From Kocuria sp. cx-455 (lineage in GTDB: Bacteria > Actinomycetota > Actinomycetes > Actinomycetales > Micrococcaceae): a stretch of DNA of 64,000 nt. The notes beneath the pieces are model-generated. The model had not been told where the DNA came from. It made no database searches and was given only the letters and a program-made list of their open reading frames with translations. Shown one piece after another: positions 17,569 to 26,614 of the stretch. How positions within the stretch are numbered: the first letter of the stretch is position 1; every line of letters starts with the position of its first letter. Made by a program: the position numbers and the translations under genes. The stretch covers positions 620,001-684,000 of the forward strand of contig NZ_JACXBS010000001.1 of NCBI RefSeq assembly GCF_014698015.1, written 5' to 3'.

Positions 17569-17997
17569 ATGAGACCACATCACATCGTGACCGCGCGCTT
17601 CTCTTCCGGCTGCCGGCCTGGACGCGGAACCCCGGACGAGCGGGAGAGGGGAGCGGTCACGGTGGAAACCGCGGTCGTCATGCCCGCTCTCGTGCTCCTC
17701 CTCGCGGTCATGCTGGCCGCCGCCGCGGCGGGGATGACACTGGTCCGTTTCGAAGAGGCGGCTCGGGCATCCGCGCGGGCTGCCGCCCGCGGCGAATCCG
17801 TGGCCGTGGCCCAGGACAGGGCGCGTGAGATCGCTGGCGAAGACTCCGCGGTGACCGTGGCTGCCGGGGCGGACCGTGTGACCGTGACCGTCAGTGGACC
17901 CGCGCCCGGGATCCTGGGCACATGGAGTCACTGGACGTTACAGGCGGATGCCATGGCCGTGACCGAAGGGGCGAGGAACGCAGATGCGGGCCACTAA
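17569..17997 (+). CDS. TadE-like pseudopilin
   Basis: A 142-residue protein with a hydrophobic helix preceded by 'ERGAVTVETAVVMPAL': Gly28 then Glu at +5, again a prepilin-peptidase pattern, as in TadE/TadF. The rest is a small soluble domain. The start follows GGAAAGG at 17555-17561. It overlaps the next gene by 14 bases. It is probably a minor pilus component. Confidence 0.83.
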   Translation: MRPHHIVTARFSSGCRPGRGTPDERERGAVTVETAVVMPALVLLLAVMLAAAAAGMTLVRFEEAARASARAAARGESVAVAQDRAREIAGEDSAVTVAAGADRVTVTVSGPAPGILGTWSHWTLQADAMAVTEGARNADAGH

Positions 17998-18421
17998 CCG
18001 TCGTTCAGCTGCCCCGAATCCCCCGAGATCCGTGCTCGGCGGGCCCGCCGAGCACGGTCATCCGGACGAAGGGTCGGGAACCGTCCACGGCATGAGCATT
18101 GCCGTGCTCATGTGCGCAATGCTGATCGTGATTCTGCTGCTCGGTCAGGCCGGGATCTCGATGCACCGTGCTGCCAAAGCCGCGGACCTCGCGGCGTTGG
18201 CGGCGGCGGACACGGCCCGCGGATTGGCCAGTGGCGTGCCGTGCGATGTGGCACGTGCCGTGGCTGCGGAAAACGGTGCCGTCATGGATCACTGCGAGCT
18301 GGTCACGCGGGAACAAACCACGGTGGATGTCCGCACGAGCATTGCGTTGTTCGGTCCGCTGGAGCCACTCGGTCCAGCGGTGGGCATGTCACGCGCCGGC
18401 CCGCCGCCGGGGCAGCCGTGA
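17984..18421 (+). CDS. TadE-like protein of the helicase/secretion neighbourhood
   Basis: A 145-residue protein with a hydrophobic helix at about 37-57 after 'EGSGTVHGMSIAVLM'. It lacks the Glu at +5 seen in the upstream TadE-like protein, so processing by prepilin peptidase is doubtful. It contains two cysteines in the exported part ('PCDVA', 'DHCELV') that could form a disulfide. The family is found between tad genes and a DEAH helicase in many actinobacteria (named 'helicase/secretion neighborhood TadE-like' in TIGRFAMs). It is the last gene of the operon and converges on the helicase. Confidence 0.8.
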   Translation: MRATNRRSAAPNPPRSVLGGPAEHGHPDEGSGTVHGMSIAVLMCAMLIVILLLGQAGISMHRAAKAADLAALAAADTARGLASGVPCDVARAVAAENGAVMDHCELVTREQTTVDVRTSIALFGPLEPLGPAVGMSRAGPPPGQP

Positions 18422-18484
18422 TCCGGCCCGTGAAACCCTCGGTGCTGTACGCCCGTGACTACAACCGTGTTGTTCGCGCCACTG

Positions 18485-20833
18485 TCATGGCGCGGCCACG
18501 ACATCCGGGGCGAAACGCAGCACCCCGTTCAACAGCTTGAGCGCGCCGGCTTTGTCCAGCGGATTGTTGCGGTTTCCGCACTTGGGGGACTGCACGCAGG
18601 AGGGGCAGCCGGCCTCGCATTCGCACGCGGCAACGGCGTCCCGGGTGGCGGTGATCCAGCGGTGGAACATGGCGTAGCCGCGCTCGGCGAAGCCCGCTCC
18701 GCCGGGGTGGCCGTCGTGGACGAAGATGGTGGGCAGTTCGGTGTCCACGTGCAACGCCGTGGACAGACCTCCCACATCCCAGCGGTCGCACGAGGCCAGC
18801 AGCGGGAGTAAACCGATCATGGCGTGTTCGGCGGCGTGCAGTGAACCGGGGATGTCCGGCTCCTCGATCCCCATGGCGGCCAACCGGGGCTGGTCCACGG
18901 TGAACCACGTGGCGGTGGTGGCCAACTGGCGGGGCAGTAGCTCCAGCGGTTCTTCACCGACCACCTCGTTGGAGGCCGTGAGCTTTCGCTGAAAACTCGT
19001 CACCTGAGTCGTCACGTCCACCCCGCCGCGGTGGATGGTGATGGGACCCCAGCGCTGGGTGTCGGCCACGGTGCGCACCCGCACCTCGGTCACATCGCGG
19101 GCCACCGTGTAGAAATCCGGGAACGCGTGCCGCACGGATGCCACGTTGAGTTCCTGGTCCAGGTCCTCGACCAGGTACGTGCGGCCCTGGTGCACGTACA
19201 CCGCCCCGGGGTGCGCCTGGTAGTGGGACTGGGGCGCGCCCATGGTCCCCAGCACAACACCGGTTTCCGAGTCCATGATCTGCACGGGCCCGCCGTCACC
19301 CGAACGAATGGTGATCATGTCGGCCGGGCGCTCGGATCGGCTCCAGAACCACCCGCTGGGGCGGCGCCTGAGGTGCCCTGCCGCCTCCAGCGACTGCACC
19401 ACGTCGTGCGCCGTGGGACCGAACTGGTTGAGCTCCGAGGCGCGAAGGGGCAGTTCGGCCGCCGCTGCACACAGATGCGGTGCAAGCACGTACGGATTGG
19501 ACGCCTCGAACACCGTGGCCTCCACGGGCACGTCAAAAATGGCCTCGGGGTGATTCACCAAGTAGGTGTCGAGCGGATCATCGCCGGCGATCAACGTTGC
19601 CAGAGCATGCTGGCCCGCACGCCCAGCACGGCCGATCTGTTGCGCGAACGAGGCACGAGTGCCGGGCCACCCCGCAACCAGAACGGCGTCGAGCCCGGCG
19701 ATGTCAATGCCCAGTTCCAAGGCGGAGGTACTGGCCACCCCGAGCAGCCGACCGTCCCGCAGGGCCTGTTCCAGCTCGCGCCGCTCCTCCGGAAGGAAAC
19801 CCGCGCGGTAGGCGGCCACCCGGTGCGCGAGCGAAGGATCAACTTCTTCGAGTTGCCGACGGGCGATCTGCGCCATGGTCTCCGCTCCCCGGCGTGAACG
19901 AATGAACGCGATCGTACGAATCTGCTGCAGCACCAGATCGGTGAGCATGTCCGCGGATTCGGCGGTCACGGTGCGCCGGGAGGGCGCATCGTTGTCCGAT
20001 CCGCCCGGTGATTGCTCCGGCTCCCACAACACGACCGTGCGCGAACCATGAGGAGAGGTGTCGCGTTCCACCGCGGTCACTTCGGCGGGCGAGACGCCGA
20101 TCAACCGTGCGAACGAATCCTGCGGAGACGCACTCGTGGCGGACGCACCGATAAAGATCGGATCCGCGCCGTAATGGGCCGCGACCCGTGTGAGCCGCTT
20201 CATGAGCACGGCCACGTGAGAGCCGAACACCCCCCGATAGGAGTGGGCTTCGTCAATGATCACGTAGCGCAGCCGCCGGAAGAACCGCGACCATCCCGTG
20301 TGATGGGGCAGCACCCCGTGATGGAGCATGTCCGGGTTGCACAGGATCACGTCAGCGTGGTCGCGGATCCAGCGGCGTTCACCGCTCTCGGTGTCGCCGT
20401 CGTAGGTGGCCGCGCGCACGCGGTGGAACCCCAGGGAGCGCAGTGACGTCAACTGATCGGCGGCGAGTGCTTTGGTGGGCGACAAGTACAGCGCGGTGGC
20501 TTCCTCGGGGTGGTGCAGCAGCCCGGGACGCGAAGCGATGGCGATCTTGCCACGGTGGACCGCGTTGAGAACCAGCGATTGGTAGACCAGCGATTTTCCG
20601 GAGGCGGTCCCGGTGGCCACAATCGTGTGCCGCGGTGCGGTCATGGCGGCCACCTGGTGGGCGAAAGGCTCGTGAATGCCCAACCGCTCGTACGCCGCAC
20701 GAACGTCCGGATGAATCCCTTCGGGCCACGGCGCGTACTCGGCCTCACGCGCGGGCAGTTCTCGGACGTGACGGACCTGCTCGGGCCGCGGTCCGCGGCC
20801 GAGCAGGTTGACCATCTCCTGGGAAGAACTCAC
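18485..20833 (-). CDS. DEAH-box helicase with C-terminal Cys cluster (helicase/secretion neighbourhood)
   Basis: About 782 residues. Seen: Walker A 'GTASGKS', 'VIIDEAHSYRG', the SAT-type 'GASATSASP', motif VI 'QQIGRAGRAGQ', and a C-terminal DUF1998-type region with 'CECEAGCPSCVQSPKCGN', four cysteines likely to bind a metal. The architecture is that of YprA/MrfA, a 3'-5' DNA helicase family in which the Bacillus member takes part in repair of mitomycin lesions. GTG at 20833 is chosen because GGGAG lies upstream; an ATG at 20869 is the alternative. It is convergent with the Tad operon. Confidence 0.9.
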   Translation of the reverse strand: MSSSQEMVNLLGRGPRPEQVRHVRELPAREAEYAPWPEGIHPDVRAAYERLGIHEPFAHQVAAMTAPRHTIVATGTASGKSLVYQSLVLNAVHRGKIAIASRPGLLHHPEEATALYLSPTKALAADQLTSLRSLGFHRVRAATYDGDTESGERRWIRDHADVILCNPDMLHHGVLPHHTGWSRFFRRLRYVIIDEAHSYRGVFGSHVAVLMKRLTRVAAHYGADPIFIGASATSASPQDSFARLIGVSPAEVTAVERDTSPHGSRTVVLWEPEQSPGGSDNDAPSRRTVTAESADMLTDLVLQQIRTIAFIRSRRGAETMAQIARRQLEEVDPSLAHRVAAYRAGFLPEERRELEQALRDGRLLGVASTSALELGIDIAGLDAVLVAGWPGTRASFAQQIGRAGRAGQHALATLIAGDDPLDTYLVNHPEAIFDVPVEATVFEASNPYVLAPHLCAAAAELPLRASELNQFGPTAHDVVQSLEAAGHLRRRPSGWFWSRSERPADMITIRSGDGGPVQIMDSETGVVLGTMGAPQSHYQAHPGAVYVHQGRTYLVEDLDQELNVASVRHAFPDFYTVARDVTEVRVRTVADTQRWGPITIHRGGVDVTTQVTSFQRKLTASNEVVGEEPLELLPRQLATTATWFTVDQPRLAAMGIEEPDIPGSLHAAEHAMIGLLPLLASCDRWDVGGLSTALHVDTELPTIFVHDGHPGGAGFAERGYAMFHRWITATRDAVAACECEAGCPSCVQSPKCGNRNNPLDKAGALKLLNGVLRFAPDVVAAP

Positions 20834-21038
20834 GAGCCCATTCTCCCGCACGCGGCCGCACGCGGACATCACTCACTGGCGCGCCCTGGCCGCCGCCGAC
20901 GCCGCTCACGACGCCGCCCCGGCCGTCACCCGTGCCGCTCGCCCTCCACCGCAGGCCCCAGCGCGTCATGGGACCGTGATCTGCGCCTTTTTGGCGGTGG
21001 TCTCCCCGCGAACGCAGCGCGCATGGAATTATGAAGAC

Positions 21039-21503
21039 ATGAGCACTCCGGAGCAGGGACACCCCATGAACATCGCCAAGGCCCACGACGAACAGGACGA
21101 ACCCAAGCAGCCGCCCATCCAGGAACTGTCCGAACAGGAGAGCTGGGATCTGCTCAAGCAGGCGCGGTTTGCCCGGTTGGCCACTCGAGACGGCGATGAC
21201 ATCGACATCACCCCGCTGAACATCGTGACCGATGGTGAGCGACTCTACTTCCGCTCGGCCAAGGGCACCAAGGTGCTCCAGTTGCAGCTGAACCCCAGCG
21301 TGACCCTTGAGATCGACCGCGCCACCGGTTCCGAGGCCCACTCGGTGGTAGTGCGCGGCACCGCTCGGATGCTGACCGAGACCGCCGACACCGAGCGTGT
21401 GGAGTCGTTGGGGCTGCGCCCGTGGCTCGAGACCGAGAAACTCGAATACGTGGAGATCACACCCACGCGCATCACCGGTCGCAAATTCCGCCTGGGCCAC
21501 TGA
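21039..21503 (+). CDS. Pyridoxamine 5'-phosphate oxidase-fold flavin-binding protein (copy 1)
   Basis: About 154 residues, a split-barrel flavin-binding fold. Seen: 'ARLATRDGDDIDITPLNIV' and 'LYFRSAKGTKVLQL', the FMN-phosphate-binding strand pair, then 'AHSVVVRGTARML'. The substrate is unknown; members include nitroreductase-like and F420-dependent enzymes. Start ATG 21039 or ATG 21066 (the second has an AGGGA upstream). It is followed 3 bases later by a methyltransferase gene, and a clear paralogue follows that gene. Confidence 0.83.
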   Translation: MSTPEQGHPMNIAKAHDEQDEPKQPPIQELSEQESWDLLKQARFARLATRDGDDIDITPLNIVTDGERLYFRSAKGTKVLQLQLNPSVTLEIDRATGSEAHSVVVRGTARMLTETADTERVESLGLRPWLETEKLEYVEITPTRITGRKFRLGH

Positions 21504-21506
21504 GCG

Positions 21507-23156
21507 TTGGCTGATTCCCCCGCCGCTGCCGCGCCGTTCAGCGCGGTGGCTAACTCGCCGCGCTCGCAGGAACCCCGGGCGGTCCTGGACCTTCACCGGG
21601 ATCTGACCGACAGCAATTTCACCGTGGACGGGGTCACCGACTTGCTCGGTGATCGCGCCATGGACGCGTGGCTGCGTGAACAGCCGGTCCCGGCCCGCAT
21701 GGCACTCGATCGCGTGGGTGCCACCCAACCGCGGCTGGCCGCCATGATCGCCCTGTTCCTGCTCGGGGATCCCGTGCCCGCCGCGGCTGTCGACACCGCA
21801 CTGCCGACTGTGGGCGCCTCGGGCCTTGCTCGCCTGGGACTGCTGGAGGACGGTAACGGCGGTGATGATGCAACGGTGCGCGCCGCCGTGGACCTGCGCC
21901 CCAATTCCACTGATGTGTCCGGCGAGCTTTACGTGGTCAGTGACCTGGGCGCTTTCCAACGTCCCGGCGTGCTTCGTCATGATCATGTGCTGGGTATCGG
22001 AGGCGCCTCACTGACCCTGGTCCGCGCCACTGAAAGGCGAGAGGTGGAAACCGCCCTGGACGTGGGGACCGGGTGCGGGATCCAGACTTTCCACTTGCTC
22101 TCCCACGCCCGCCACGTCACGGCCACGGATCTCTCGGAGCGCGCGCTGGCCACCACGCGGTTCAACCTGCTGCTCAACGCCCGGGCCTTGGGTCTGGACC
22201 CATTTGACCTGGAGGCTCGCGTCGCGCTGCTGCACGGCAGTCTCCTGGAACCGGTCGCGGGCCGGACCTTCGACCTGGTGGTCTCCAATCCGCCGTTCGT
22301 CATCACCCCGCGCCGCACTCGCGAAACGGACGAGGATCGTTTCACCTACCGCGACGGCGGTAAGGCGGGCGACCGGCTCGTGTCCGAACTGATCACCGCA
22401 CTGCCCAGCGTGATGGCATCCGGGGCGTCCGCCCACTTACTGGCCAACTGGGAAATCCCGGACGCACCAGGCACGGACCCGACAAAGACCTGGTCGGAGC
22501 GCGTGGAACAGTGGTTGACGTCGGGTACGGGCGCATGGGTCATTCAACGCGAGATCCAAGACGTGTGCGAATACGCCGAGACCTGGTTGCGGGATGCCTC
22601 GCAGCAGCGCGATCCTGAGGCCTACGAAGCCGCCTACCGCGATTACCTGGCCGACTTCGCCTCCCGCGGTGTGGGCGCCGTCGGTTTCGGTATGGTTCGG
22701 CTCGCGCAGCCCCAACATCCCAGCCCCGACCACGACCCCCTGAGGATTTTCGAGCACATCGACCATCCCATCCAGCAACCCATTGCGGCGACCTTGGCGG
22801 CGGAGTGGCACCGCGCGGACGTCATGTTCCGGGCGAAGGGCGCGAGCGGCGTCGTCGCGGGCGCGTGGCAGGACAAGCATTACGACGTCGCTCAGGACGT
22901 TACCGAGGAACGTCACGGTCGCCCCGGCGCGGAGGATCCGGCCCTGATCCTGCTGCGTCAGGGCGGGGGACTGCGGCGAACGGTGGTGCTCAGCAGCGAG
23001 GCCGCGGGATTCGTGGGGGTGTGCGACGGAGAACTCAGTGCGCGTCAGATCCTGACGGCCCTGGGATCGTTGCTGGGTTGGCAGGGCGGTCCGTCGGAGC
23101 AATTATTACGTGAAATCAGGGCGCTCATCACCCACGGCCTGTTGGTGGAAGTGTAA
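21507..23156 (+). CDS. Class I SAM-dependent methyltransferase (HemK/RsmC-like core)
   Basis: A 549-residue protein. A helical N-terminal domain of about 170 residues is followed by a Rossmann methyltransferase core with 'ALDVGTGCGIQ' (SAM binding) and the catalytic 'VVSNPPFV', the NPPF motif of amino-N methyltransferases such as PrmC, RsmC and TrmN6. A further 200-residue C-terminal domain has no recognisable motif. TTG start at 21507, 3 bases from the previous stop. The target may be a nucleic acid or a protein Gln; this cannot be decided. Typical of actinobacteria and commonly found near topA. Confidence 0.85.
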   Translation: MADSPAAAAPFSAVANSPRSQEPRAVLDLHRDLTDSNFTVDGVTDLLGDRAMDAWLREQPVPARMALDRVGATQPRLAAMIALFLLGDPVPAAAVDTALPTVGASGLARLGLLEDGNGGDDATVRAAVDLRPNSTDVSGELYVVSDLGAFQRPGVLRHDHVLGIGGASLTLVRATERREVETALDVGTGCGIQTFHLLSHARHVTATDLSERALATTRFNLLLNARALGLDPFDLEARVALLHGSLLEPVAGRTFDLVVSNPPFVITPRRTRETDEDRFTYRDGGKAGDRLVSELITALPSVMASGASAHLLANWEIPDAPGTDPTKTWSERVEQWLTSGTGAWVIQREIQDVCEYAETWLRDASQQRDPEAYEAAYRDYLADFASRGVGAVGFGMVRLAQPQHPSPDHDPLRIFEHIDHPIQQPIAATLAAEWHRADVMFRAKGASGVVAGAWQDKHYDVAQDVTEERHGRPGAEDPALILLRQGGGLRRTVVLSSEAAGFVGVCDGELSARQILTALGSLLGWQGGPSEQLLREIRALITHGLLVEV

Positions 23157-23166
23157 GACTGATGGC

Positions 23167-23601
23167 ATGAGCACCGGCGAAACCTACAATCCGATTCTGC
23201 CCCTCGACAGCACAGCGGTGTGGGAGCTCTTGGGAGAACTCCCGTTCGGCCGATTAGCCGTGCAAGCCGCAGGCATCGTTGACATCTTCCCGGTCAACTA
23301 TGTGGCCAAGGACCGTAAACTGTATTTCCGGACCGCGCAGGGCACCAAGCTGGCGAGCCTGGTGGTCAACAACCAGGTGGCCTTCGAAGTGGATCGCGTG
23401 GTCGGGGATCACGTGCGCTCCGTAGTGGTACACGGTCGCGCGCGGCGGTTGGAAACCCAGGCCGAACGAGAAACTGCCGAACAGCTTCCGTTGAAGCCTT
23501 GGGCGCCCACGTACAAGTACCACTTTGTGGTGATAGACGTTGACTCGGCCACCGGCCGGGAGTTCACCATGACCACCGAGCCGGATCACGATCCGGCCTA
23601 A
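23167..23601 (+). CDS. Pyridoxamine 5'-phosphate oxidase-fold flavin-binding protein (copy 2)
   Basis: A 144-residue paralogue of the protein at 21039. Seen: 'GRLAVQAAGIVDIFPVNYV' and 'LYFRTAQGTKLASL', aligning with the first copy, then 'VRSVVVHGRARRL'. The ATG at 23167 is 10 bases from the methyltransferase stop. The three genes look like one transcript with flavin proteins bracketing a methyltransferase. Its end contains the palindrome CGGATCACGATCCG, repeated after topA. Confidence 0.83.
   Translation: MSTGETYNPILPLDSTAVWELLGELPFGRLAVQAAGIVDIFPVNYVAKDRKLYFRTAQGTKLASLVVNNQVAFEVDRVVGDHVRSVVVHGRARRLETQAERETAEQLPLKPWAPTYKYHFVVIDVDSATGREFTMTTEPDHDPA
23582..23595. repeat. 14-bp palindrome, copy 1 (upstream of topA)
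   Basis: CGGATCACGATCCG, within CCGGATCACGATCCGG at 23581-23596, in the last codons of the flavin protein gene. The identical 14-mer occurs again at 26581-26594 after topA. Confidence 0.7.
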
Positions 23602-23720
23602 GCATCGAAACGCGTGGTAAAACCTTTCGTGTGAGACGGTTGTGACCACGGGGCATCCGTGCAGCCCCCAACCGGAAGGACCAGACCCGCTCGAATCCAC
23701 GGGTCATGACGAGGAGTACC

Positions 23721-26573
23721 GTGCCAACTAAGGCCACCAAGAACGCTGAGACCGGCAAGAGCCTGCTGATCGTGGAGTCACCGTCCAAGGTGAAGACCAT
23801 TGCGGGTTACCTGGGTGACGCCTACGAGGTCGAATCCTCGATGGGTCATATCCGGGACCTGCCGCAGCCTTCTGAGCTGCCCACGGACATGAAGAAGGGC
23901 CCGTACGGCAAGTTCGCGGTGGACGTGGAACACGGATTCGACCCCTACTACGTGGTCAACCCGGACAAGAAGAAAAAGGTCACCGAGCTGCGTCGCAAGC
24001 TCAAGGATGCGGACGCCCTCTACCTCGCAACCGATGGCGATCGCGAGGGCGAAGCCATCGCGTGGCACCTGATGCAGGTGCTCAAGCCCAAGGTCCCGGT
24101 GTACAGGCTGACCTTCCCGGAAATCACCCGTGAAGCCATCGAGCGCGCGTTCGGGCAGCTGCGCGAACTCGACAAGGACCTCGTGGACGCCCAGGAGACC
24201 CGCCGCATCCTGGACCGTCTCTACGGCTACGAAATCTCCCCGGTGCTGTGGCGCAAGGTGTCCTCGGGCCTGTCCGCCGGCCGCGTGCAGTCAGTGGCCA
24301 CCCGCCTGGTGGTGCAGCGTGAACGCGAGCGCATGGCGTTCGTCCCCGCCGATTACTGGGACCTCACCGGCACGTTCGCCCGTCTCGAGGGCCAGGACGC
24401 AGGCCGCGGGTTCACCGCTCGGTTGTCGTCCCTGAACTCTCAACGCGTGGCCACGGGCAAGGATTTCTCCGATCGCGGCGAACTCAAGAGCGCCCGCGGT
24501 GGCACCATGGCTCACCTGGACGAGGCCTCAGCCACCGCGCTGGCCGCCGGGCTACAGGATGCCGAGTTCACGGTTCGATCGCTCGAGACCAAGCCCTACA
24601 CCCGCCGCCCTGCCGCGCCGTTCACCACCTCCACGCTGCAGCAGGAAGCCGCGCGCAAGCTGCGTTTCACGTCCCGCACCACCATGCGGGTGGCCCAGCG
24701 GCTGTACGAGAACGGCTACATCACGTACATGCGTACGGACTCCGTGGCGCTGTCCGACCAGGCCGTCAATGCCGCCCGTCGCCAGGCCAAGGAGCTCTAC
24801 GGCGAGGATTTCGTGCCGGGCAAGCCACGCGTGTATGCCTCCAAGTCGAAGAACGCGCAGGAAGCTCACGAGGCCGTGCGACCCGCGGGTGACTCGTTCC
24901 GCACCCCCTCGCAGGTTCGCTCGCAGTTGTCGGTGGACGAATACAAGCTGTACGAGCTGATTTGGAAACGCACCGTCGCGTCCCAAATGCAGGACGCGAA
25001 GGGCTCGACCGCAACGGTCAGGTTGGGTGCCGCGGCATCTCCGGCCGCCGGTGAGCTTGCGGGCGCCGACGCCGAGTTCTCCGCTTCCGGTACGGTCATC
25101 ACCTTCCGTGGCTTCCTGGCCGCGTACGAAGAAGGCAAGGACGAGAACCCCGAGGCCGCCTCCGGTCAGGGCAAGGACGAGGACAAGCGGCTGCCGGTCA
25201 TGGCCGAGGGCGATGCCCTGGACGCCACGGACGTCACCGCGGACGGTCACACCACCACCCCGCCGGCCCGTTACACCGAGGCCTCGCTGGTGAAGACCCT
25301 GGACGAGCTGGGCATCGGCCGGCCGTCCACTTACGCGGCCACGATCTCCACGATCATGGACCGCGGGTACGTGCAGGTGCGCGGATCCGCGCTGATCCCA
25401 TCCTGGCTGGCGTTCTCCGTGGTGCGGTTGTTGGAGGACCATTTCACGGACTACGTGGACTACGACTTCACGGCCGAGCTCGAAGACGACCTGGACCGCA
25501 TTGCCCGCGGCGAGGAAGAACGGGTCAAGTGGTTGACCGGTTTCTACTTCGGCGACGGCCAGAAGGAACCCGGGCTCAAGCCCATCGTGGAGGATTTGGG
25601 CGAGATCGACGCCCGCGCGGTGAACTCGATCCCCATCACGGACGAGATCACCCTGCGCGTGGGTAAGTTCGGCCCGTACCTGGAGGTGGCCGGAACCGTT
25701 GATCCGGAGACCGGGGAGATCACCGACCCGGTGCGCGCCAATGTTCCCCTGGACCTGGCCCCGGACGAGCTGGACGCCGCCAAGGCCCAGGAACTCATGG
25801 AAATCGGCAAGGCAGACGGCCGGGAGTTGGGGGTCGACCCGGAGTCTGGTCGCATGATCGTGGCCAAGGACGGCCGCTATGGTCCGTACGTGACGGAGAT
25901 CGTCCCCGAGCCCACTCAGGAAGAGCTCGACGCGATCCCCACCGAGTACTACAAGAACGGCAACCCCAAGCCCAAGAAGGTCGAGAAGCCCAAGCCCCGC
26001 ACGGCGTCCTTGTTCTCGTCCATGAAGCTGCAGGACGTGACCCTGGACGACGCCCTCAAATTGCTGTCGCTGCCGCGAGAACTGGGCGCGGACACGGACG
26101 GTGAAACCATCACCGTGCAGAACGGTCGCTACGGCCCGTACCTGAAGAAGGGCTCGGATTCGCGTTCGATCGGTTCCGAGGATCAGATCTTCACGATCAC
26201 CCTGGACGAGGCCAAAGCCATCTACTCCCAGCCCAAGCAGCGTGGCCGCCAAGCGGCCAAACCACCGCTCGCGGATCTGGGCGCAGACCCCATCACCGAG
26301 AAGCACATGGTGATCAAGGACGGTCGCTTCGGTCCGTACATCACGGATGGTGAAACCAACGTGACGGTTCCCCGCGCGGAAAGCATTGAGCAAATGACCA
26401 ATGCGCGCGCCTCCCAGTTGCTGGCCGAAAAGCGCGCCAAGGGCCCCGCTCCCAAGAAGACGACCACGCGCGCCCGTTCCACCAAGACCGCAACGAAGTC
26501 CAAGACCTCGAGTAAGGCCAAGGCGGGGACCAAGGCAGCGCCCACCCGCAAGGCATCGGCCAGCAAGAAGTAA
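23721..26573 (+). CDS. topA: DNA topoisomerase I
   Basis: About 950 residues, a type IA topoisomerase that relaxes negative supercoils. Seen: Toprim domain opening 'LLIVESPSKVKTI' and 'LATDGDREGEAIAW' (metal-binding acidic residues), the catalytic Tyr in 'YITYMRTDS', and 'GIGRPSTYA'. As in other actinobacteria there are no C-terminal zinc-finger cysteines; instead there are four repeated 'GRYGPY'/'GKFGPY'/'GRFGPY' Topo-C modules and a Lys/Ala/Thr-rich basic tail of about 45 residues. GTG at 23721 is preferred since GAGGAG lies 4 bases before it; ATG at 23706 precedes this site. A short stem (CGGTTG/CAACCG at 23637-23674) lies in the leader. Confidence 0.96.
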   Translation: MPTKATKNAETGKSLLIVESPSKVKTIAGYLGDAYEVESSMGHIRDLPQPSELPTDMKKGPYGKFAVDVEHGFDPYYVVNPDKKKKVTELRRKLKDADALYLATDGDREGEAIAWHLMQVLKPKVPVYRLTFPEITREAIERAFGQLRELDKDLVDAQETRRILDRLYGYEISPVLWRKVSSGLSAGRVQSVATRLVVQRERERMAFVPADYWDLTGTFARLEGQDAGRGFTARLSSLNSQRVATGKDFSDRGELKSARGGTMAHLDEASATALAAGLQDAEFTVRSLETKPYTRRPAAPFTTSTLQQEAARKLRFTSRTTMRVAQRLYENGYITYMRTDSVALSDQAVNAARRQAKELYGEDFVPGKPRVYASKSKNAQEAHEAVRPAGDSFRTPSQVRSQLSVDEYKLYELIWKRTVASQMQDAKGSTATVRLGAAASPAAGELAGADAEFSASGTVITFRGFLAAYEEGKDENPEAASGQGKDEDKRLPVMAEGDALDATDVTADGHTTTPPARYTEASLVKTLDELGIGRPSTYAATISTIMDRGYVQVRGSALIPSWLAFSVVRLLEDHFTDYVDYDFTAELEDDLDRIARGEEERVKWLTGFYFGDGQKEPGLKPIVEDLGEIDARAVNSIPITDEITLRVGKFGPYLEVAGTVDPETGEITDPVRANVPLDLAPDELDAAKAQELMEIGKADGRELGVDPESGRMIVAKDGRYGPYVTEIVPEPTQEELDAIPTEYYKNGNPKPKKVEKPKPRTASLFSSMKLQDVTLDDALKLLSLPRELGADTDGETITVQNGRYGPYLKKGSDSRSIGSEDQIFTITLDEAKAIYSQPKQRGRQAAKPPLADLGADPITEKHMVIKDGRFGPYITDGETNVTVPRAESIEQMTNARASQLLAEKRAKGPAPKKTTTRARSTKTATKSKTSSKAKAGTKAAPTRKASASKK

Positions 26574-26577
26574 TCCA

Positions 26578-26597
26578 CCGCGGATCACGATCCGCGG
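26578..26597. repeat. 20-bp palindrome with 14-bp core, copy 2 (downstream of topA)
   Basis: CCGCGGATCACGATCCGCGG, a 9-bp perfect inverted repeat with a 2-base centre, between the topA stop and the ppx start. Its central 14 bases are identical to the palindrome at 23582-23595. There is no T run, so it is not an obvious terminator. Confidence 0.7.
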
Positions 26598-26614
26598 TCG
26601 AGTAAAGGAACCAC

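Noticed and set aside
20745-21986. 413-codon open frame on the minus strand
   Set aside because: It overlaps the start of the helicase and lies opposite the flavin protein and methyltransferase genes; no domain is seen.
24552-26588. 678-codon open frame on the minus strand
   Set aside because: It lies wholly opposite topA and has the low-complexity composition of an antisense shadow.
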